Origin: Leptodactylus fallax
Lineage: Eukaryota; Chordata; Amphibia; Anura; Leptodactylidae
Reading direction: 5' to 3'
DNA: 64,000 nt
Assembly (NCBI GenBank): GCA_947044405.1
Contig: CAMRHE010000166.1
Span: 3,411,501-3,475,500 of the forward strand
Part shown: positions 47,276 through 57,560 of the stretch, piece after piece
Layout: each line of letters opens with the position of its first letter
Position numbering within the stretch: position 1 is the stretch's first letter
Translations under genes and position numbers: made by a program
The notes under the pieces: generated by a model
What the model was told of the DNA's origin: nothing
The model's input: the letters and a program-made list of their open reading frames with translations, nothing else
Database searches by the model: none

Positions 47276-48789
47276 TGCAGACGAGACAACGCGTCAGCAA
47301 TACCGTTATCAATGCCCGGGACGTGCTCCGCCACAACCCAGGCATTCAATGATAAACATAATAACACTAAACGCTGCAATAAACAAACTACCGGCGGTGA
47401 GGATGCTGTCAGTCTGTTAATAGCCTGCACCACCCCCATATTATCACAAAACAGGCGCACCTTCTTATTCTCAAACCGGTGCCCCCACGTGGCCAAAGCC
47501 ACCACTATGGGGAATAACTCCAATAATGCTAAGTTCCTACCCCATCCCTCGGCTCTCCACGAATCCGGCCAGGAACCCACACACCAGCGTCCCTGACAAT
47601 ACGCCCCAAAACCTACCCTCCCCGATGCATCGGTAAACAACTCCATCCCCCTGGAATCCACCACTTCTTCTATTACCAGCGACCGGCCATTGTATTTGGC
47701 CAAGAACGCATCCCATACTGCCAGATCGTCCCGAAGCTCCCTCCCCAGGCGCACGTAATGATGGGGTACCGTAACCCCAGCAGTCGCCGCCGCCAATTTC
47801 CTACAAAAAACCCTCCCCATGGGTAAAATCCGGCACGCGAAATTCAGTTTTCCCAACAGGGATTGCAACTCCCTCAAGGTCAACTTCTTCCGCCGCTTAG
47901 CCCCTTGCACCTCCAAACGAAGCTGCCCTAACTTGTCCGGAGGCAAACGGCATTCCATTGCCTCGGTGTCGATCAATATCCCTAAAAATGTCAAGGCCGT
48001 AGCCGGCCCCTCCGTCTTTTCCGCCGCCAAAGGGATCCCATACCGCCTCGCTACGCCCTCTAATGTGCGGAGCAAGACCGAACACGCCCTCGACCCCGCC
48101 GGCCCTATACATAAAAAATCATCCAAGTAGTGAATGACTGATGACCATCCCGCCTCCCTACGGACCACCCATTCCACAAACGTACTAAATGTTTCAAAAT
48201 AGGCGCAAGAAATAGAACAACCCATGGGCAAACACCGGTCCACAAAATAATTCCCTTCCCAGTAACAACCTAATAAATGTAAACTATCTGGGTGGACCGG
48301 TAACAGGCGAAAGGCGGATTCCACATCCGCCTTCGCTAATAACGCCCCCCGTCCGCATTCCCTGACCCACTTAACCGCAGCATCAAATGAAGTGTAGACC
48401 ACTGCACATAGGCTAGGGTCAATACCATCATTCACCGACGTTCCCTTGGGGAACGACAAGTGGTGAATGAGCCTAAATTTTCCAGGATCCTTTTTTGGGA
48501 CTACCCCCAGTGGTGATACCCGCAAATTGGGAATAGGAACCTCCCTAAACGGACCCGCCATACGCCCTAACGAGACCTCTTTCCCCAACTTATCCACTAC
48601 CACCCGAGGATGCTGGTACGCTGACCTCAAATTCCTTCTGGACACACCCAACCCCCCTTCAACAAACGGAATCCTAAACCCAACCGAAAAACCTTCTAAC
48701 AACAATCGTGCCGCCGCAGTCTCTGGGTACTCACTTAGCTGAGGACGCATCGCGTCCAGCACTACCGGAGTCTGCCCCTTTTCCAGCAC
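47176..48789 (-). CDS. Reverse transcriptase-RNase H of the Ngaro element
   Basis: 537 residues, unbroken. Reverse transcriptase: VVPKKDPGKFRLIHHLS at 97-112, D155 in AKADVESAFRLLPV, PMGCSISCAYFE near 188-199 and the catalytic YLDD at 221-224. RNase H: D387 in LFTDAS, E424 in LALLELFP, D449 in LFCDN and D499 in NGIADALSR. All metal-binding residues are present. The reading frame differs from that of gag and overlaps its last 28 bp, so expression may be by frameshift or separate start; the Met at 48789 may not be the real beginning. The similarity is to DIRS/Ngaro and gypsy-like enzymes. Confidence 0.92.
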   Translation of the reverse strand: MLEKGQTPVVLDAMRPQLSEYPETAAARLLLEGFSVGFRIPFVEGGLGVSRRNLRSAYQHPRVVVDKLGKEVSLGRMAGPFREVPIPNLRVSPLGVVPKKDPGKFRLIHHLSFPKGTSVNDGIDPSLCAVVYTSFDAAVKWVRECGRGALLAKADVESAFRLLPVHPDSLHLLGCYWEGNYFVDRCLPMGCSISCAYFETFSTFVEWVVRREAGWSSVIHYLDDFLCIGPAGSRACSVLLRTLEGVARRYGIPLAAEKTEGPATALTFLGILIDTEAMECRLPPDKLGQLRLEVQGAKRRKKLTLRELQSLLGKLNFACRILPMGRVFCRKLAAATAGVTVPHHYVRLGRELRDDLAVWDAFLAKYNGRSLVIEEVVDSRGMELFTDASGRVGFGAYCQGRWCVGSWPDSWRAEGWGRNLALLELFPIVVALATWGHRFENKKVRLFCDNMGVVQAINRLTASSPPVVCLLQRLVLLCLSLNAWVVAEHVPGIDNGIADALSRLQWERFRQLAPEAEMEGDAWPADLWELPFGRHVV

Positions 48790-50488
48790 CGTCCCCCCCC
48801 CTTGGATTTTCCCCCTTTAAAACAGCGCGACGCCCCGTGACTCCCTCCACAGGAGGAGCATTCGTGCTTAAATTTGCACTTTGCCCCAAACTTGCACGAA
48901 CCCTCATTAAAGGCAAAACAGAGTCCCTTCTGCGATGCAGCCGAGCGCCCCGACGCATCAGGACTCCCGGCTCCCGCCTGAAAGGACTGCCCTGACCGAA
49001 CTGGAGCTGTCACCCGTAACCACAGTCCTATATCTTTGTGGTCCCAGCGTATGCTGGGCCGCACCGCTTTACGTTGACGAAATTGCTCGTCATACCGTAA
49101 CCACGCCTGACCCCCATAAACTCTATATGCCTCCCCTATGGCGTCCATGTAGCAAAAAAGCGCGGAACAATTCTCCGGCGCCTTTTCACCAATAACGCTC
49201 GCTAAAATTGCAAACGCTTGCAACCAATTCGCGAATGTACGGGGGATCAACCTGTACCGCCTCTTCTCCTCCTCCTCCTTCTTAGACTCATCCTTTTTGG
49301 CCCTGTCCAGATTAAACCTTTCTAGCGGGAGTAAGGAAAAAATTTCCACATACTCCCCTTTCCAAATCCTATCCCTCACTTCCTGCTTCAAATGGGCCCC
49401 CAGCGGCCCCTCGAAACAGACATATACCTCGCCTTTGGCTGAATCATCCAACCTCGGCGCTTCCTCCCCTTTTTTCCTTCCCAGGCGCCTCAGCCGCCTT
49501 CTCCGCCCCCTGACCTACACTAGTCGCGGCCCCCCCGGCCTCAACTACCGTGGACACCACTGACAACCCAACCCCACTACCCAACGACCCCCCGATACCA
49601 CCCCCGGCCCCCACACTACCCCCCACCTGCGAAACCCATGCCGACACCGGGGACGGTGTCAGCGGAGCTTGCCAACCCCTAACCACCTGCCCTAATAAAC
49701 TTAATACCTCCATAAACCCCCTGCCCACCTCCCCCGGGTGACTCACCACACCCAGGGGCGGTAGCAAGGGAGACAAGATGGACGTACACTCACCTGACTG
49801 CCTGGGTGCTGTGGGCCCCGCAGTCGCCAGGCCTGTATCCGGACGAATCGAAATCCCGCCGCCGTCTGCGTGGTCCAAATCCGGGAACACTAATGCTGAA
49901 GACACACGTGGTGCAGGCCCTCCCCCCCCCCTGGAGGAGGAGGCCGACGAAGCAGGTGACTGTGCCGCCTCCCACACGCTGCCGACAAGGCCCGAGGAAC
50001 CCGGCCCGGCGTCCGCCAACCGCTGAGGACCTGCCGACAGCAGCCCCGTCTCCCGAGGTAGCGCTTCTTGCCGAGCAGCCTCCAAGGTATCGATACCCCC
50101 TTGAGAGGCCGCCGATCCCGCTCCTGCCACCCGGTCGCCGTCCTGGAAAGGAGGGGGCGCGGCCTGCCGCCCCCCGCTGCGAGCCCCGCCGCCCGCCTGG
50201 ATTCCTCCCTCCCCGGGACTGCCTGGCGGCAGCGGACCTACCGGCATCCCGGGTCGGAGGGTCCCTGGAGGGGCTCCTTCTGCGGCGCTGGGCTCGCGGG
50301 GCCTTATCGGGACTAAGGCGCGCCGGAGGCCTGGTCCTCCGCGGCCGTCTTCGGTCTTCAGGAGGAGACACCGCGGGCGACTCCTCCGGCCCCCGCAACA
50401 TGCGCTGCAGCTGTGCCTGCAGCCACTCCGCTCCCTGAACCTCCGCAGAAGCCCGCAGCTGATCGATCAGACCCTCAATTGCCGACAT
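48762..50488 (-). pseudogene. Gag-like protein of the Ngaro element, frameshifted
   Basis: Begins MSAIEGLIDQLRASAEVQGAEW at 50488 with an Arg/Pro-rich segment. It shifts frame between 50247 and about 50180 into the Gly/Pro/Ser-rich 49444-50247 frame, and again at about 49447 into 48762-49451. The last part holds a conserved capsid-like region (EVYVCFEGPLGAHLKQEVRDRIW, PRTFANWLQAFAILASVIGE) and two zinc-binding motifs: a CCCH finger CFAFNEGSCKFGAKCKFKH and a CX2CX4HX4C knuckle CSSCGGSHGASRC. It ends in a Lys/Gly-rich tail. It should bind the element's RNA. The GC-rich homopolymers (an 11-base C run at 49919-49931) make sequencing error a possible cause of the shifts. Confidence 0.75.
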
Positions 50489-50830
50489 CGCGCTGGAGAT
50501 CCCACAAAGGTAACGTGCGGAGATCTACTGTCCCACTCTTCTCCCCACGCGACTGCTTCATTTTCGCGGGCTTCTCCTTTTAAACCCCCGCGGATCACCG
50601 CCTCTAGTACCCCCCCTACCCTACTTCTCCTCTGCTCTGCCAATGGCTGCAGTCCGCTCGGGCCCACGTCATGTGAGGCCTTCCCCTAGCCTGCGTCCTC
50701 AGTCCGGCCTCTTCTTTACCCTCACACGACCTCTGCACCTGCATGCATTTTGTTACCCACTTAAGCCAATGAACACAGCAAAAGTAGAAAAAAAAATGAA
50801 TAAGCCCAGCAGTCACCAATATTCTCTGGA
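50489..50830 (-). promoter_or_regulatory. Probable 5' leader of the Ngaro element
   Basis: CpG-rich block directly upstream of the gag start on the minus strand, in strong contrast to the AT-rich DNA beyond 50830. It includes a TTTAAAAG sequence at about 50576-50583 that could serve as a TATA-like box. Function inferred from position only. Confidence 0.35.
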
Positions 50831-51423
50831 GAAGTCATAAATAGCTTAAATTTTGTTTTCTCCCCTTGGCAGAAATCCATTTTGCTCCTGTGGCATGCTC
50901 ATATAACCCCCTCAGTGCTGAAATGCAAAAGTATGATTTATGCTTATTGTCACCTTTCAGTTATAGACACATTTCTCAGTGAGTATAAAATCATATAGCA
51001 GTTTGCTGGTAGATAATGGCGTCACATCTTAGTATGGCATGCATTTCTTATAATTTTGCTAATAATTTCTCATATTTTATTTTGAGCATACTAAGCCTTT
51101 TGAACCTGCACTTATTTTTACAACGCAACCCTTGCAAAAGACTTAGTAATGCACATATGTATTGGTTTTGAGTCTGCTGTTGGGTGTATACACTCAGGAC
51201 ATATTTATCCGACAGCGGCTTGTGGTAGAGGCCACACAGTGACTTCTGTCACCTATAGGAAGCCATTTAAAAAAAAAAATCATATGCCAAACTGTACAGT
51301 ATAAGTTTTTTTTGCAATGGCGCCCTGTATAGGAAAGCATAGACTGCTGCGTTTTTCAGTGCAGCTGAAAAGCATGGTATGATAAATAGTGGTCAGATGG
51401 ATGCCAAATTCTCAAAACATTAT
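50831..51423. other. No recognisable feature
   Basis: AT-rich; nothing supported. Confidence 0.4.
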
Positions 51424-51623
51424 GGCTGAGGCCCCACGTTGTGGAAATTTTGCTGCAATTTTTTTGAGCCAAAGCCAGGAGTGAATTGAGCAGAAGGTAG
51501 AATTTTAAGTATTTCCTATATATTTGCCATTGCTTTTGTAGCCATTTTTGACTTTGGCTCAAAAAAACGCAGCAAAATCTGCAACAAAAATAGCTGCGTT
51601 TCTGCAACGTGGGGCCTCAGCCT
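51424..51623. repeat. Palindromic MITE, 'GGCCCC' family, short form
   Basis: Ends GGCTGAGGCCCCACGTTG and CAACGTGGGGCCTCAGCC are perfect complements; inner halves 'gagccaaagccaggagtg' and 'tttttgactttggctc'. The best-preserved short copy in the window. No 8-bp duplication is evident. Confidence 0.75.
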
Positions 51624-52314
51624 AAAGGGTGTGTTCAAATGGCTGAATTTGATGCTAATTTTGATGTGGATTTGCCTCAAAATCATCACCAAATTCTGCT
51701 TTGATTCTGCCTCCCATTGTTTTCAATGTGAGGCATAGACCAAAGCAGAACTGCTGAAAAATGAAGCATGCTGTTGTGGCGTAGCATCGTGAACAAACAG
51801 CAACACTCAACCTCAGACATTTTAATAATCCAACCAGTTCTACCTTGCTGTGCCTGGTTAGATAGAACTCAGTCACCGCATCTCATCTATCATTTTTTCG
51901 CAGATGCCATACATACCCTGTTATTTCTATGTGTCTATTCAGATGTCAGCAAGAACAGATGCACAACTGTTGACATCTGTGTTTTTTAGGGAAGCAGAGA
52001 CAAAGTATAGAAAATAAAACTTAAAAAAAGTGAAAAGAAGATCAACCAGAGACAGCATACCACCCTCAAATAAGCACAGTGGGGTGCTGTCTGTGAATTT
52101 TAAAGACCTCACACATCTACAGATTCGGAAGTGAGAACGAGGCCTTACTCCTAATATGGTTATTCACTAGGCACAATTACAGGTTATTGCTCTACCAACA
52201 TTGAGAGCATTGCCACAATACAATCTTGACTATATACAGTTAAACAATCAAGCTCTAGGACCAATAAATAGACATTGTAACAGGTCCTACCTGTTCTTCA
52301 GTGTTAACTACATA
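51624..52314. other. No recognisable feature
   Basis: No supported gene or repeat. Confidence 0.4.
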
Positions 52315-52797
52315 CAGTGCCTTGCGAAAGTATTCGGCCCCCTTGAACTTTTCAATCTTTGCCACATTTCAGGCTTCAAACATAAAGATATAAAATTTTA
52401 ATTTTTTGGTGAAGAATCAACAACAAGTGGGACACAATTGTGAAGTGGAACGAAATTTATTGGTTATTTTAAACTTTTGTAAAAAATAAAAAACTGAAAA
52501 GTGGGGCATGTAATATTATTCGGCCCCTTTACTTTCAGTGCAGCAAACTCACTCCAGAAGTTCAGTGAGGATCTCTGAATGATCCAATGTTGTCCTAAAT
52601 GACTGATGATGATAAATATAATCCACCTGTGTGTAATCAAGTCTCCGTATAAATGCACCTGCTCTGTGATAGTCTCAGGGTTCTGTTTAAAGCGCAGAGA
52701 GCATCATGAAGACCAAGGAACACACCAGGCAGGTCTGTGATACTGTTGTGGAGAAGTTTAAAGCTGGATTTGGATACAATAAGATTTCCCAAATCAA
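52315..52797 (+). mobile_element. Tc1 family B, truncated copy
   Basis: Starts CAGTGCCTTGCGAAAGTATT after TA (52313-52314), contains the full left terminal repeat, untranslated leader and the first ~30 transposase codons (MKTKEHTRQVCDTVVEKFKAG, then NKISQ), and stops abruptly at about 52797. Everything downstream is missing. Confidence 0.85.
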
Positions 52798-53357
52798 AGA
52801 ACCTGAAATTGTCAGTGTCACTGTTATTGTATTCATTTTGGAACACTTTACATAAAATGTCCTGAAATATTTAAAGAATCAAGAAACCACTGGAATGTGT
52901 CTTAAACAGCAATTACAGGAAGGTCCTTACAAGTATGTTTGGCTGCATTTTATTCTTTATTCTTAAAAAAAATATCCTCCCTTAAGTTGCTACATTAGGA
53001 AGAACTTACAGTATGTGTACTAGCACAATTACAATCCAGACCTTACTATAACTGTAAGCAGAAAACATATTTCCAAATACTTGAAATTATAGTCATCTTG
53101 GGCAAGAACTTGATCAAGCAAATGGAGAACATTCGCTCTATAAAGTAGTTCACTATTGGTTTCTTCACATCTAAAATTCAAGCATGCAGTGTATGCTTAT
53201 TCCTACAGTTTTTGCTCACAAAATCACCAAAACTGAAGAAAGCAACTTGGATTTTATAAAAAAGTTTTTAGTGTCTAACTAAAAATCTGACCCAAACAGA
53301 CCCTTTGTCCACAGACCTTCTGAAAGTTCAATGGGGCAGAGTTCACACATAAAGCAT
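52798..53357. other. No recognisable feature
   Basis: AT-rich; nothing supported. Confidence 0.4.
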
Positions 53358-53563
53358 ACTAGTTTTAAGAAAAAATTTCTAAGAACTTAAATATTTAGGG
53401 GTTGTCCAACACTAGATATAGGGGCCGTGTATGGAGTGTATGGAGAATACAATCGGCAGATCTGGTGACAGTGGCAGCTGATCCCAAGAATAGACCATCA
53501 ATGTCTAGTGTTGTACAACCCCTAAATAGTTAAGTTCTTAGAAATTTCTTCTTAAAACTAGTA
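53358..53563. repeat. Foldback MITE
   Basis: Arms of about 60 bp: left ACTAGTTTTAAGAAAAAATT with 'ctaagaacttaaatatttaggggttgtccaacactaga', right its near-perfect complement ending AATTTCTTCTTAAAACTAGT. The central loop is about 80 bp. The termini read ACTAGT on both sides. Confidence 0.75.
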
Positions 53564-54748
53564 AGTAACAGTGCATAAGTCATTTCACTTTGTTTTTTTT
53601 CTATTGTGTGGGGAGGGACTTGCTGAATATTTTTATAAAATAGTTTATGAACCTATTGTTCTTTCTTTTAACAGAAAACAAGTTTTAAAGTTCTCCTTAG
53701 CAAAAAGATATCTTAAGTGTTGTCAGGAAGGTTCGTCCCGTATTTACCTTGTATTGCCAAAATATACACACATAGCAAAAGCCAAAGGGAGGGGTGTCAC
53801 TTCAAATTGCTGTATCTGCAGTTTTATACCACCTGAAACAAACATGGAGAAATCACTAGTTAAAAACAAGTCGGGAATGTGATTTTTATATGCTTTACCA
53901 AAATGAATAATCAATAAATAAGGCATCACATGACCAAAATGGCACCCTGTACTTTACCACAACAAGTGGAGAACTGAGTGCATTTACAGACATCAATCAT
54001 TTGGTGGCATTTCAGTGCCTGTTTAGCTGTTACATGTAATAATTGCTACGTGTTTATTATCATCAATACAGTCTTCAGTAATGCAGTCTGAATGCATTCG
54101 CTAACACTTAGGATCCATGGTGAGGCCAATACCATACCATGGGTAATTCTGTAGGAAGCCACCAAACCTACTATAATGTTTTTGGAAAATGTGAGGCCTG
54201 TAATGAAGCAAGGATAACATATAAGGTTATATATGTATTGACATGCTCTGGTTCAAACTATATGTTGCAAAGCAACAGTGCTAACCACCCAGGTACCTTG
54301 ATACCTCCTAGACATTTATAGTCCGATATTAATGAGACTTTCTTAAAAGTGAAGTTGTCAGCAGATTCATACTGCCCAAATCCGCACAGGCTTTTTGCTT
54401 CAAACAGCTATGTTGTACTCTGAGAAACAGCGTTTGAAATCTAGCCAAAGAAGGGGAGACTTATGCGCTAGGCAGCCCCCACTAGATTTCTTCCCGCTCA
54501 GCTTGGTTTGATTAACAGGTCTCCCCAGTTACTCAAATAGGGATAATTCTGCCATTCAAACCAAGTCAGGTGGGACAACTTTACAGGTAGCTGTCCATGG
54601 GACATTTCTCCCCATCCCTGGCAACTATGTTTTCTCTGAAACAGTTGTTTGTAACAAGAGAGCCTGTGAGGATCTTGTGGTTCAGGCAGCATTAATCTTC
54701 TGACAGATTACCCTTAACAAATAATTTTTATTGACCTTACAAAGGTTC
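53564..54748. other. No recognisable feature
   Basis: No supported gene. A short 'ctgtatctgcagttttata' phrase near 53810 looks repetitive but is too short to classify. Confidence 0.35.
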
Positions 54749-55024
54749 AAACGGGTTTTCCAGGATAAAAATATTGATGACCTAGCTGAAGGATAAGTCA
54801 TCACTATCAATTTGGTGGGGGTCCAAAACCCAGCACCCACACTGATTAGCTGTTTTCAGTAACTAATTCAAAAATTGTCTGCTTCCTGATCCATTCTCTG
54901 TGTATCAGCTGCTGAGAACAGCTGATGGTTCAGAGTATTGGGTGCTGAACCCTCAGCAATCTGATAGTAATTATCTGTCCTTTAGATAGATAATCAATAT
55001 TTTAGCCCAGAAAACCCCTTTAAA
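54749..55024. repeat. Palindromic MITE (GGGTTTTCCAGG family)
   Basis: Left 'acgggttttccaggataaaaatattgatgacctagctgaaggataagtcat' and right 'atagataatcaatattttagcccagaaaacccctt' are diverged inverted arms. The interior carries 'gggggtccaaaacccagcacccac', the mirror of 'gggtgctgaaccctc'. Fragments of the same family at 29610 and 31905. Confidence 0.65.
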
Positions 55025-55175
55025 TTCATACAGCAACACCACAGGAGAATTTTGAATTTATTGTCTCACCTGACTCCCATGTGTCTAAACTTTTGAAGTG
55101 AGAGTCAGTTTGTGGAAGAGTGAAGAAATCAGGCGATACCTTTTAGAGGCTAACTGAGTATATTTATAAGTAAGC

Positions 55176-55203
55176 TTTCAGGAGTACTCGCTCCCTTCAT
55201 CAG
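55176..55203 (-). ncRNA. Hammerhead-like ribozyme core, minus-strand PLE copy
   Basis: Mirror copy of the core at 56724-56751: on the minus strand CTGATGA (55203-55197), a short G-rich/C-rich stem, then GAAA (55179-55176). The third strand with the cleavage site is not located with confidence. Confidence 0.4.
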
Positions 55204-55471
55204 ACATGGTGTGATACAAGAACTGAAAATTAACAGATTTTTATACACATGGTTTTCAAAGCATTTTAGAGTCCTTAAAAAAAATTGCAATCTAAGTAGA
55301 GAAGTTATTTACAACAGGTCAAAAAAAACAGTCTGGAAACTTGTGGTGCGTGACGGAGGGATCAGTAATTCTTGCTGTTATCTGTTTGCTATCAGGAGGT
55401 GATTTGTGACCCTCACAGGTCACACATAGTGTGATTTGAAGCTGGCATGAATATTGAGTTCAGTTCATGGT

Positions 55472-55971
55472 TCAAACATAGTGTGACATGAAGCTGGCAT
55501 GAATATTAAGTCCAAATTGCAGAGTTTGAAATTTTTGCATAAATTTATACTCCATTTCTTTTCTTTTCTCCTGTGTCTTAAAATGTCCCATTAAAACCAC
55601 AACCCGCAAATCTTCAATAGAGTGGTTTTCTCCGGAGAAATGTGCGGCCACTGGGAGATCGGTTCTGCTGTTATTAATGGTGGATCTGTGTGAGTTCATT
55701 CGTTGACTGAGTCTCTGCCCTGTTTCCCCCACATAGAGGCCTGTGGTGGGACATTGCACACACATTATGAGGTACACCACATTGGAAGACCTGCAGGAAA
55801 ATGTCCCCCTAATTCTGTGCACCTGTTGTGACTGTGGGATAGGTACACTGTCAGCGGTGTGGATGTGCTTGCAGGTCATGCACCTTTTATGTAGGCAAGG
55901 TGAGGTGCCATTTTCAGTTGGGGCCTTCAGGGCACTCCGGACGATAATGCGCCTCAGGTTTGGTGGTTGTC
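55472..55971 (-). pseudogene. PLE GIY-YIG endonuclease fragment, left copy
   Basis: On the minus strand it starts RQPPNLRRIIVRSALKAP (from 55971), passes the cysteine motif CLHKRCMTCKH, then the GIY-YIG domain VVYLIMCVQC...LYVGETGQRLSQRMNSHR with conserved Arg and His, AAHFSGENHSIEDLRVVV, and ends FGLNIHASFMSHYV at the stop. No reverse transcriptase remains. The C-terminal domain is intact and identical to the right copy. A different PLE lineage from 15236-21421: the sequences around GIY-YIG differ clearly. Confidence 0.85.
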
Positions 55972-56455
55972 GAGGCGCATTATCGTCCGGAGTGCCCTGA
56001 AGGCCCCAACTGAAAATGGCACCTCACCTTGCCTACATAAAAGGTGCATGACCTGCAAGCACATCCACACCGCTGACAGTGTACCTATCCCACAGTCACA
56101 ACAGGTGCACAGAATTAGGGGGACATTTTCCTGCAGGTCTTCCAATGTGGTGTACCTCATAATGTGTGTGCAATGTCCCACCACAGGCCTCTATGTGGGG
56201 GAAACAGGGCAGAGACTCAGTCAACGAATGAACTCACACAGATCCACCATTAATAACAGCAGAACCGATCTCCCAGTGGCCGCACATTTCTCCGGAGAAA
56301 ACCACTCTATTGAAGATTTGCGGGTTGTGGTTTTAATGGGACATTTTAAGACACAGGAGAAAAGAAAAGAAATGGAGTATAAATTTATGCAAAAATTTCA
56401 AACTCTGCAATTTGGACTTAATATTCATGCCAGCTTCATGTCACACTATGTTTGA
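55972..56455 (+). pseudogene. PLE GIY-YIG endonuclease fragment, right copy
   Basis: Same protein as the left copy, starting at RRIIVRSALKAP on the plus strand, 16 nt shorter at its 5' end. The GIY-YIG catalytic region (YLIMCVQC, YVGETGQRL) and the C-terminus are intact. As a truncated end it has no promoter or start of its own that I can see. Confidence 0.85.
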
Positions 56456-56723
56456 ACCATGAACTGAACTCAATATTCATGCCAGCTTCAAATCACACTA
56501 TGTGTGACCTGTGAGGGTCACAAATCACCTCCTGATAGCAAACAGATAACAGCAAGAATTACTGATCCCTCCGTCACGCACCACAAGTTTCCAGACTGTT
56601 TTTTTTGACCTGTTGTAAATAACTTCTCTACTTAGATTGCAATTTTTTTTAAGGACTCTAAAATGCTTTGAAAACCATGTGTATAAAAATCTGTTAATTT
56701 TCAGTTCTTGTATCACACCATGT

Positions 56724-56751
56724 CTGATGAAGGGAGCGAGTACTCCTGAAA
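56724..56751 (+). ncRNA. Hammerhead-like ribozyme core in the PLE 3' region
   Basis: CTGATGA (56724-56730) and GAAA (56748-56751) bracket a 17-nt hairpin, AGGGAGCGAGTACTCCT. The stem pairs AGG with CCT, and GAG/CTC if one G is bulged. These are the invariant boxes of the hammerhead; PLEs of other animals are known to carry hammerhead motifs. The third stem and the NUH cleavage site should lie within the next 60 nt, but I cannot place them reliably, so activity is unproven. Confidence 0.4.
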
Positions 56752-57264
56752 GCTTACTTATAAATATACTCAGTTAGCCTCTAAAAGGTATCGCCTGATT
56801 TCTTCACTCTTCCACTACTTTCAATGGCTAACACGGTACAACATTATACTAGAGTCAGTTTGTGGCATCAGAAATTGTATTTTGATCACTAACTATAGCT
56901 GCTGTGCAGAGGCGTAGCTAGCGGGGGGGGCAGAGAGGGCGGCTGCCCCGGGCCCACTGAGTCTTTGGGGGCCCACCCCGGGGCTGCCATTAATACATCC
57001 TTTATTTCTAACTAGATCGGTGTCTGCAGACACCGATCTAGTTACAATGCTTCCTGGTGCTTAACTGTCTTGTAAACCGCAAGCCAATACAGGCCTGCGG
57101 CTTACAAGACACCGAGACCACAGACGATGTCTGCTTCTCAGCACGGGCGGCGCGATGACGTCACAACATCGCGCCGCCCGTGCTCAGACACAGACGTCCT
57201 GTGCGTGGACAGGGAGGAAGCGGCGGTGGCTCCATTCATCATCGCAGGTGAGTATGACTTTTTT

Positions 57265-57560
57265 TTTTTTGTGGGTATATTAATAGTATAAGGGGTGGTT
57301 AGGAGGGGGACATATAACTATAAGGGAGGATTCATTAGGGGAAATTATGACGATGGGGGGGTCATTTATATAAGGGTTATTACGGGGTATTATGAATACA
57401 AGGGGGGAGGTAATTTATATAAGGGGCCATTAGGGGGCATCATTTATATTAGGAGGCATTATGAACATAAGGAGGTGGTCATTGATATAAGGGGTCATTA
57501 GAGGTGCAGTATTTATGTCAGGGGGAATCAGGGGCATTATATGAGGGTCAATTAATTTAA
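57265..57560. repeat. G-rich degenerate minisatellite, unit about 28-30 bp
   Basis: About ten variants of ATTTATATAAGGGG followed by CATTAGGGGG. Spacing and spelling vary. The plus-strand open frame across it (repeating YKGG/YIR-like words) is a by-product. Confidence 0.65.

Larger units (their letters stand above)
45100..50830 (-). mobile_element. Ngaro-like (DIRS order) tyrosine-recombinase retrotransposon
   Basis: Four coding blocks on the minus strand in the order gag (50488-48762), reverse transcriptase/RNase H (48789-47176), tyrosine recombinase (47275-46312) and SGNH hydrolase (46257-45622). This order, without an aspartic protease or DDE integrase, is that of Ngaro-type elements. GC content is much higher than in the surroundings. 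The boundaries are approximate: I could not identify the split direct repeats (A1/B1/A2/B2) expected at the ends. A leader at 50489-50830 and a 3' region at 45100-45621 are assigned from composition. Adjacent ORFs overlap slightly (28 bp and 100 bp). Confidence 0.85.
55116..56850. mobile_element. Head-to-head inverted pair of PLE 3' ends (palindrome)
   Basis: Arms 55112-55955 and 55972-56815 are inverted copies over 844 bp with a constant coordinate sum (111927), so there is no net indel; every stretch compared was identical. The spacer (55956-55971) is 16 nt and belongs to the minus-strand copy. The 15-mer AGAGTCAGTTTGTGG flanks the whole unit (55101-55115 and 56851-56865; the final GTGG on the left is shared with the arm). 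Both arms carry the PLE GIY-YIG endonuclease end and 3' region. The right copy has 35 nt more at its 3' end (tactttcaatggctaacac...). Confidence 0.88.

Noticed and set aside
49806..50438. 210-codon open frame on the plus strand
   Set aside because: Antisense to the GC-rich gag of the Ngaro element; long frames are expected from the composition. Arg/Pro-rich with no motif.
55211..55402. Identical 63-codon frames at 55211-55402 and 56525-56716
   Set aside because: They are identical only because they lie on the two arms of the PLE palindrome, antisense to its 3' region.
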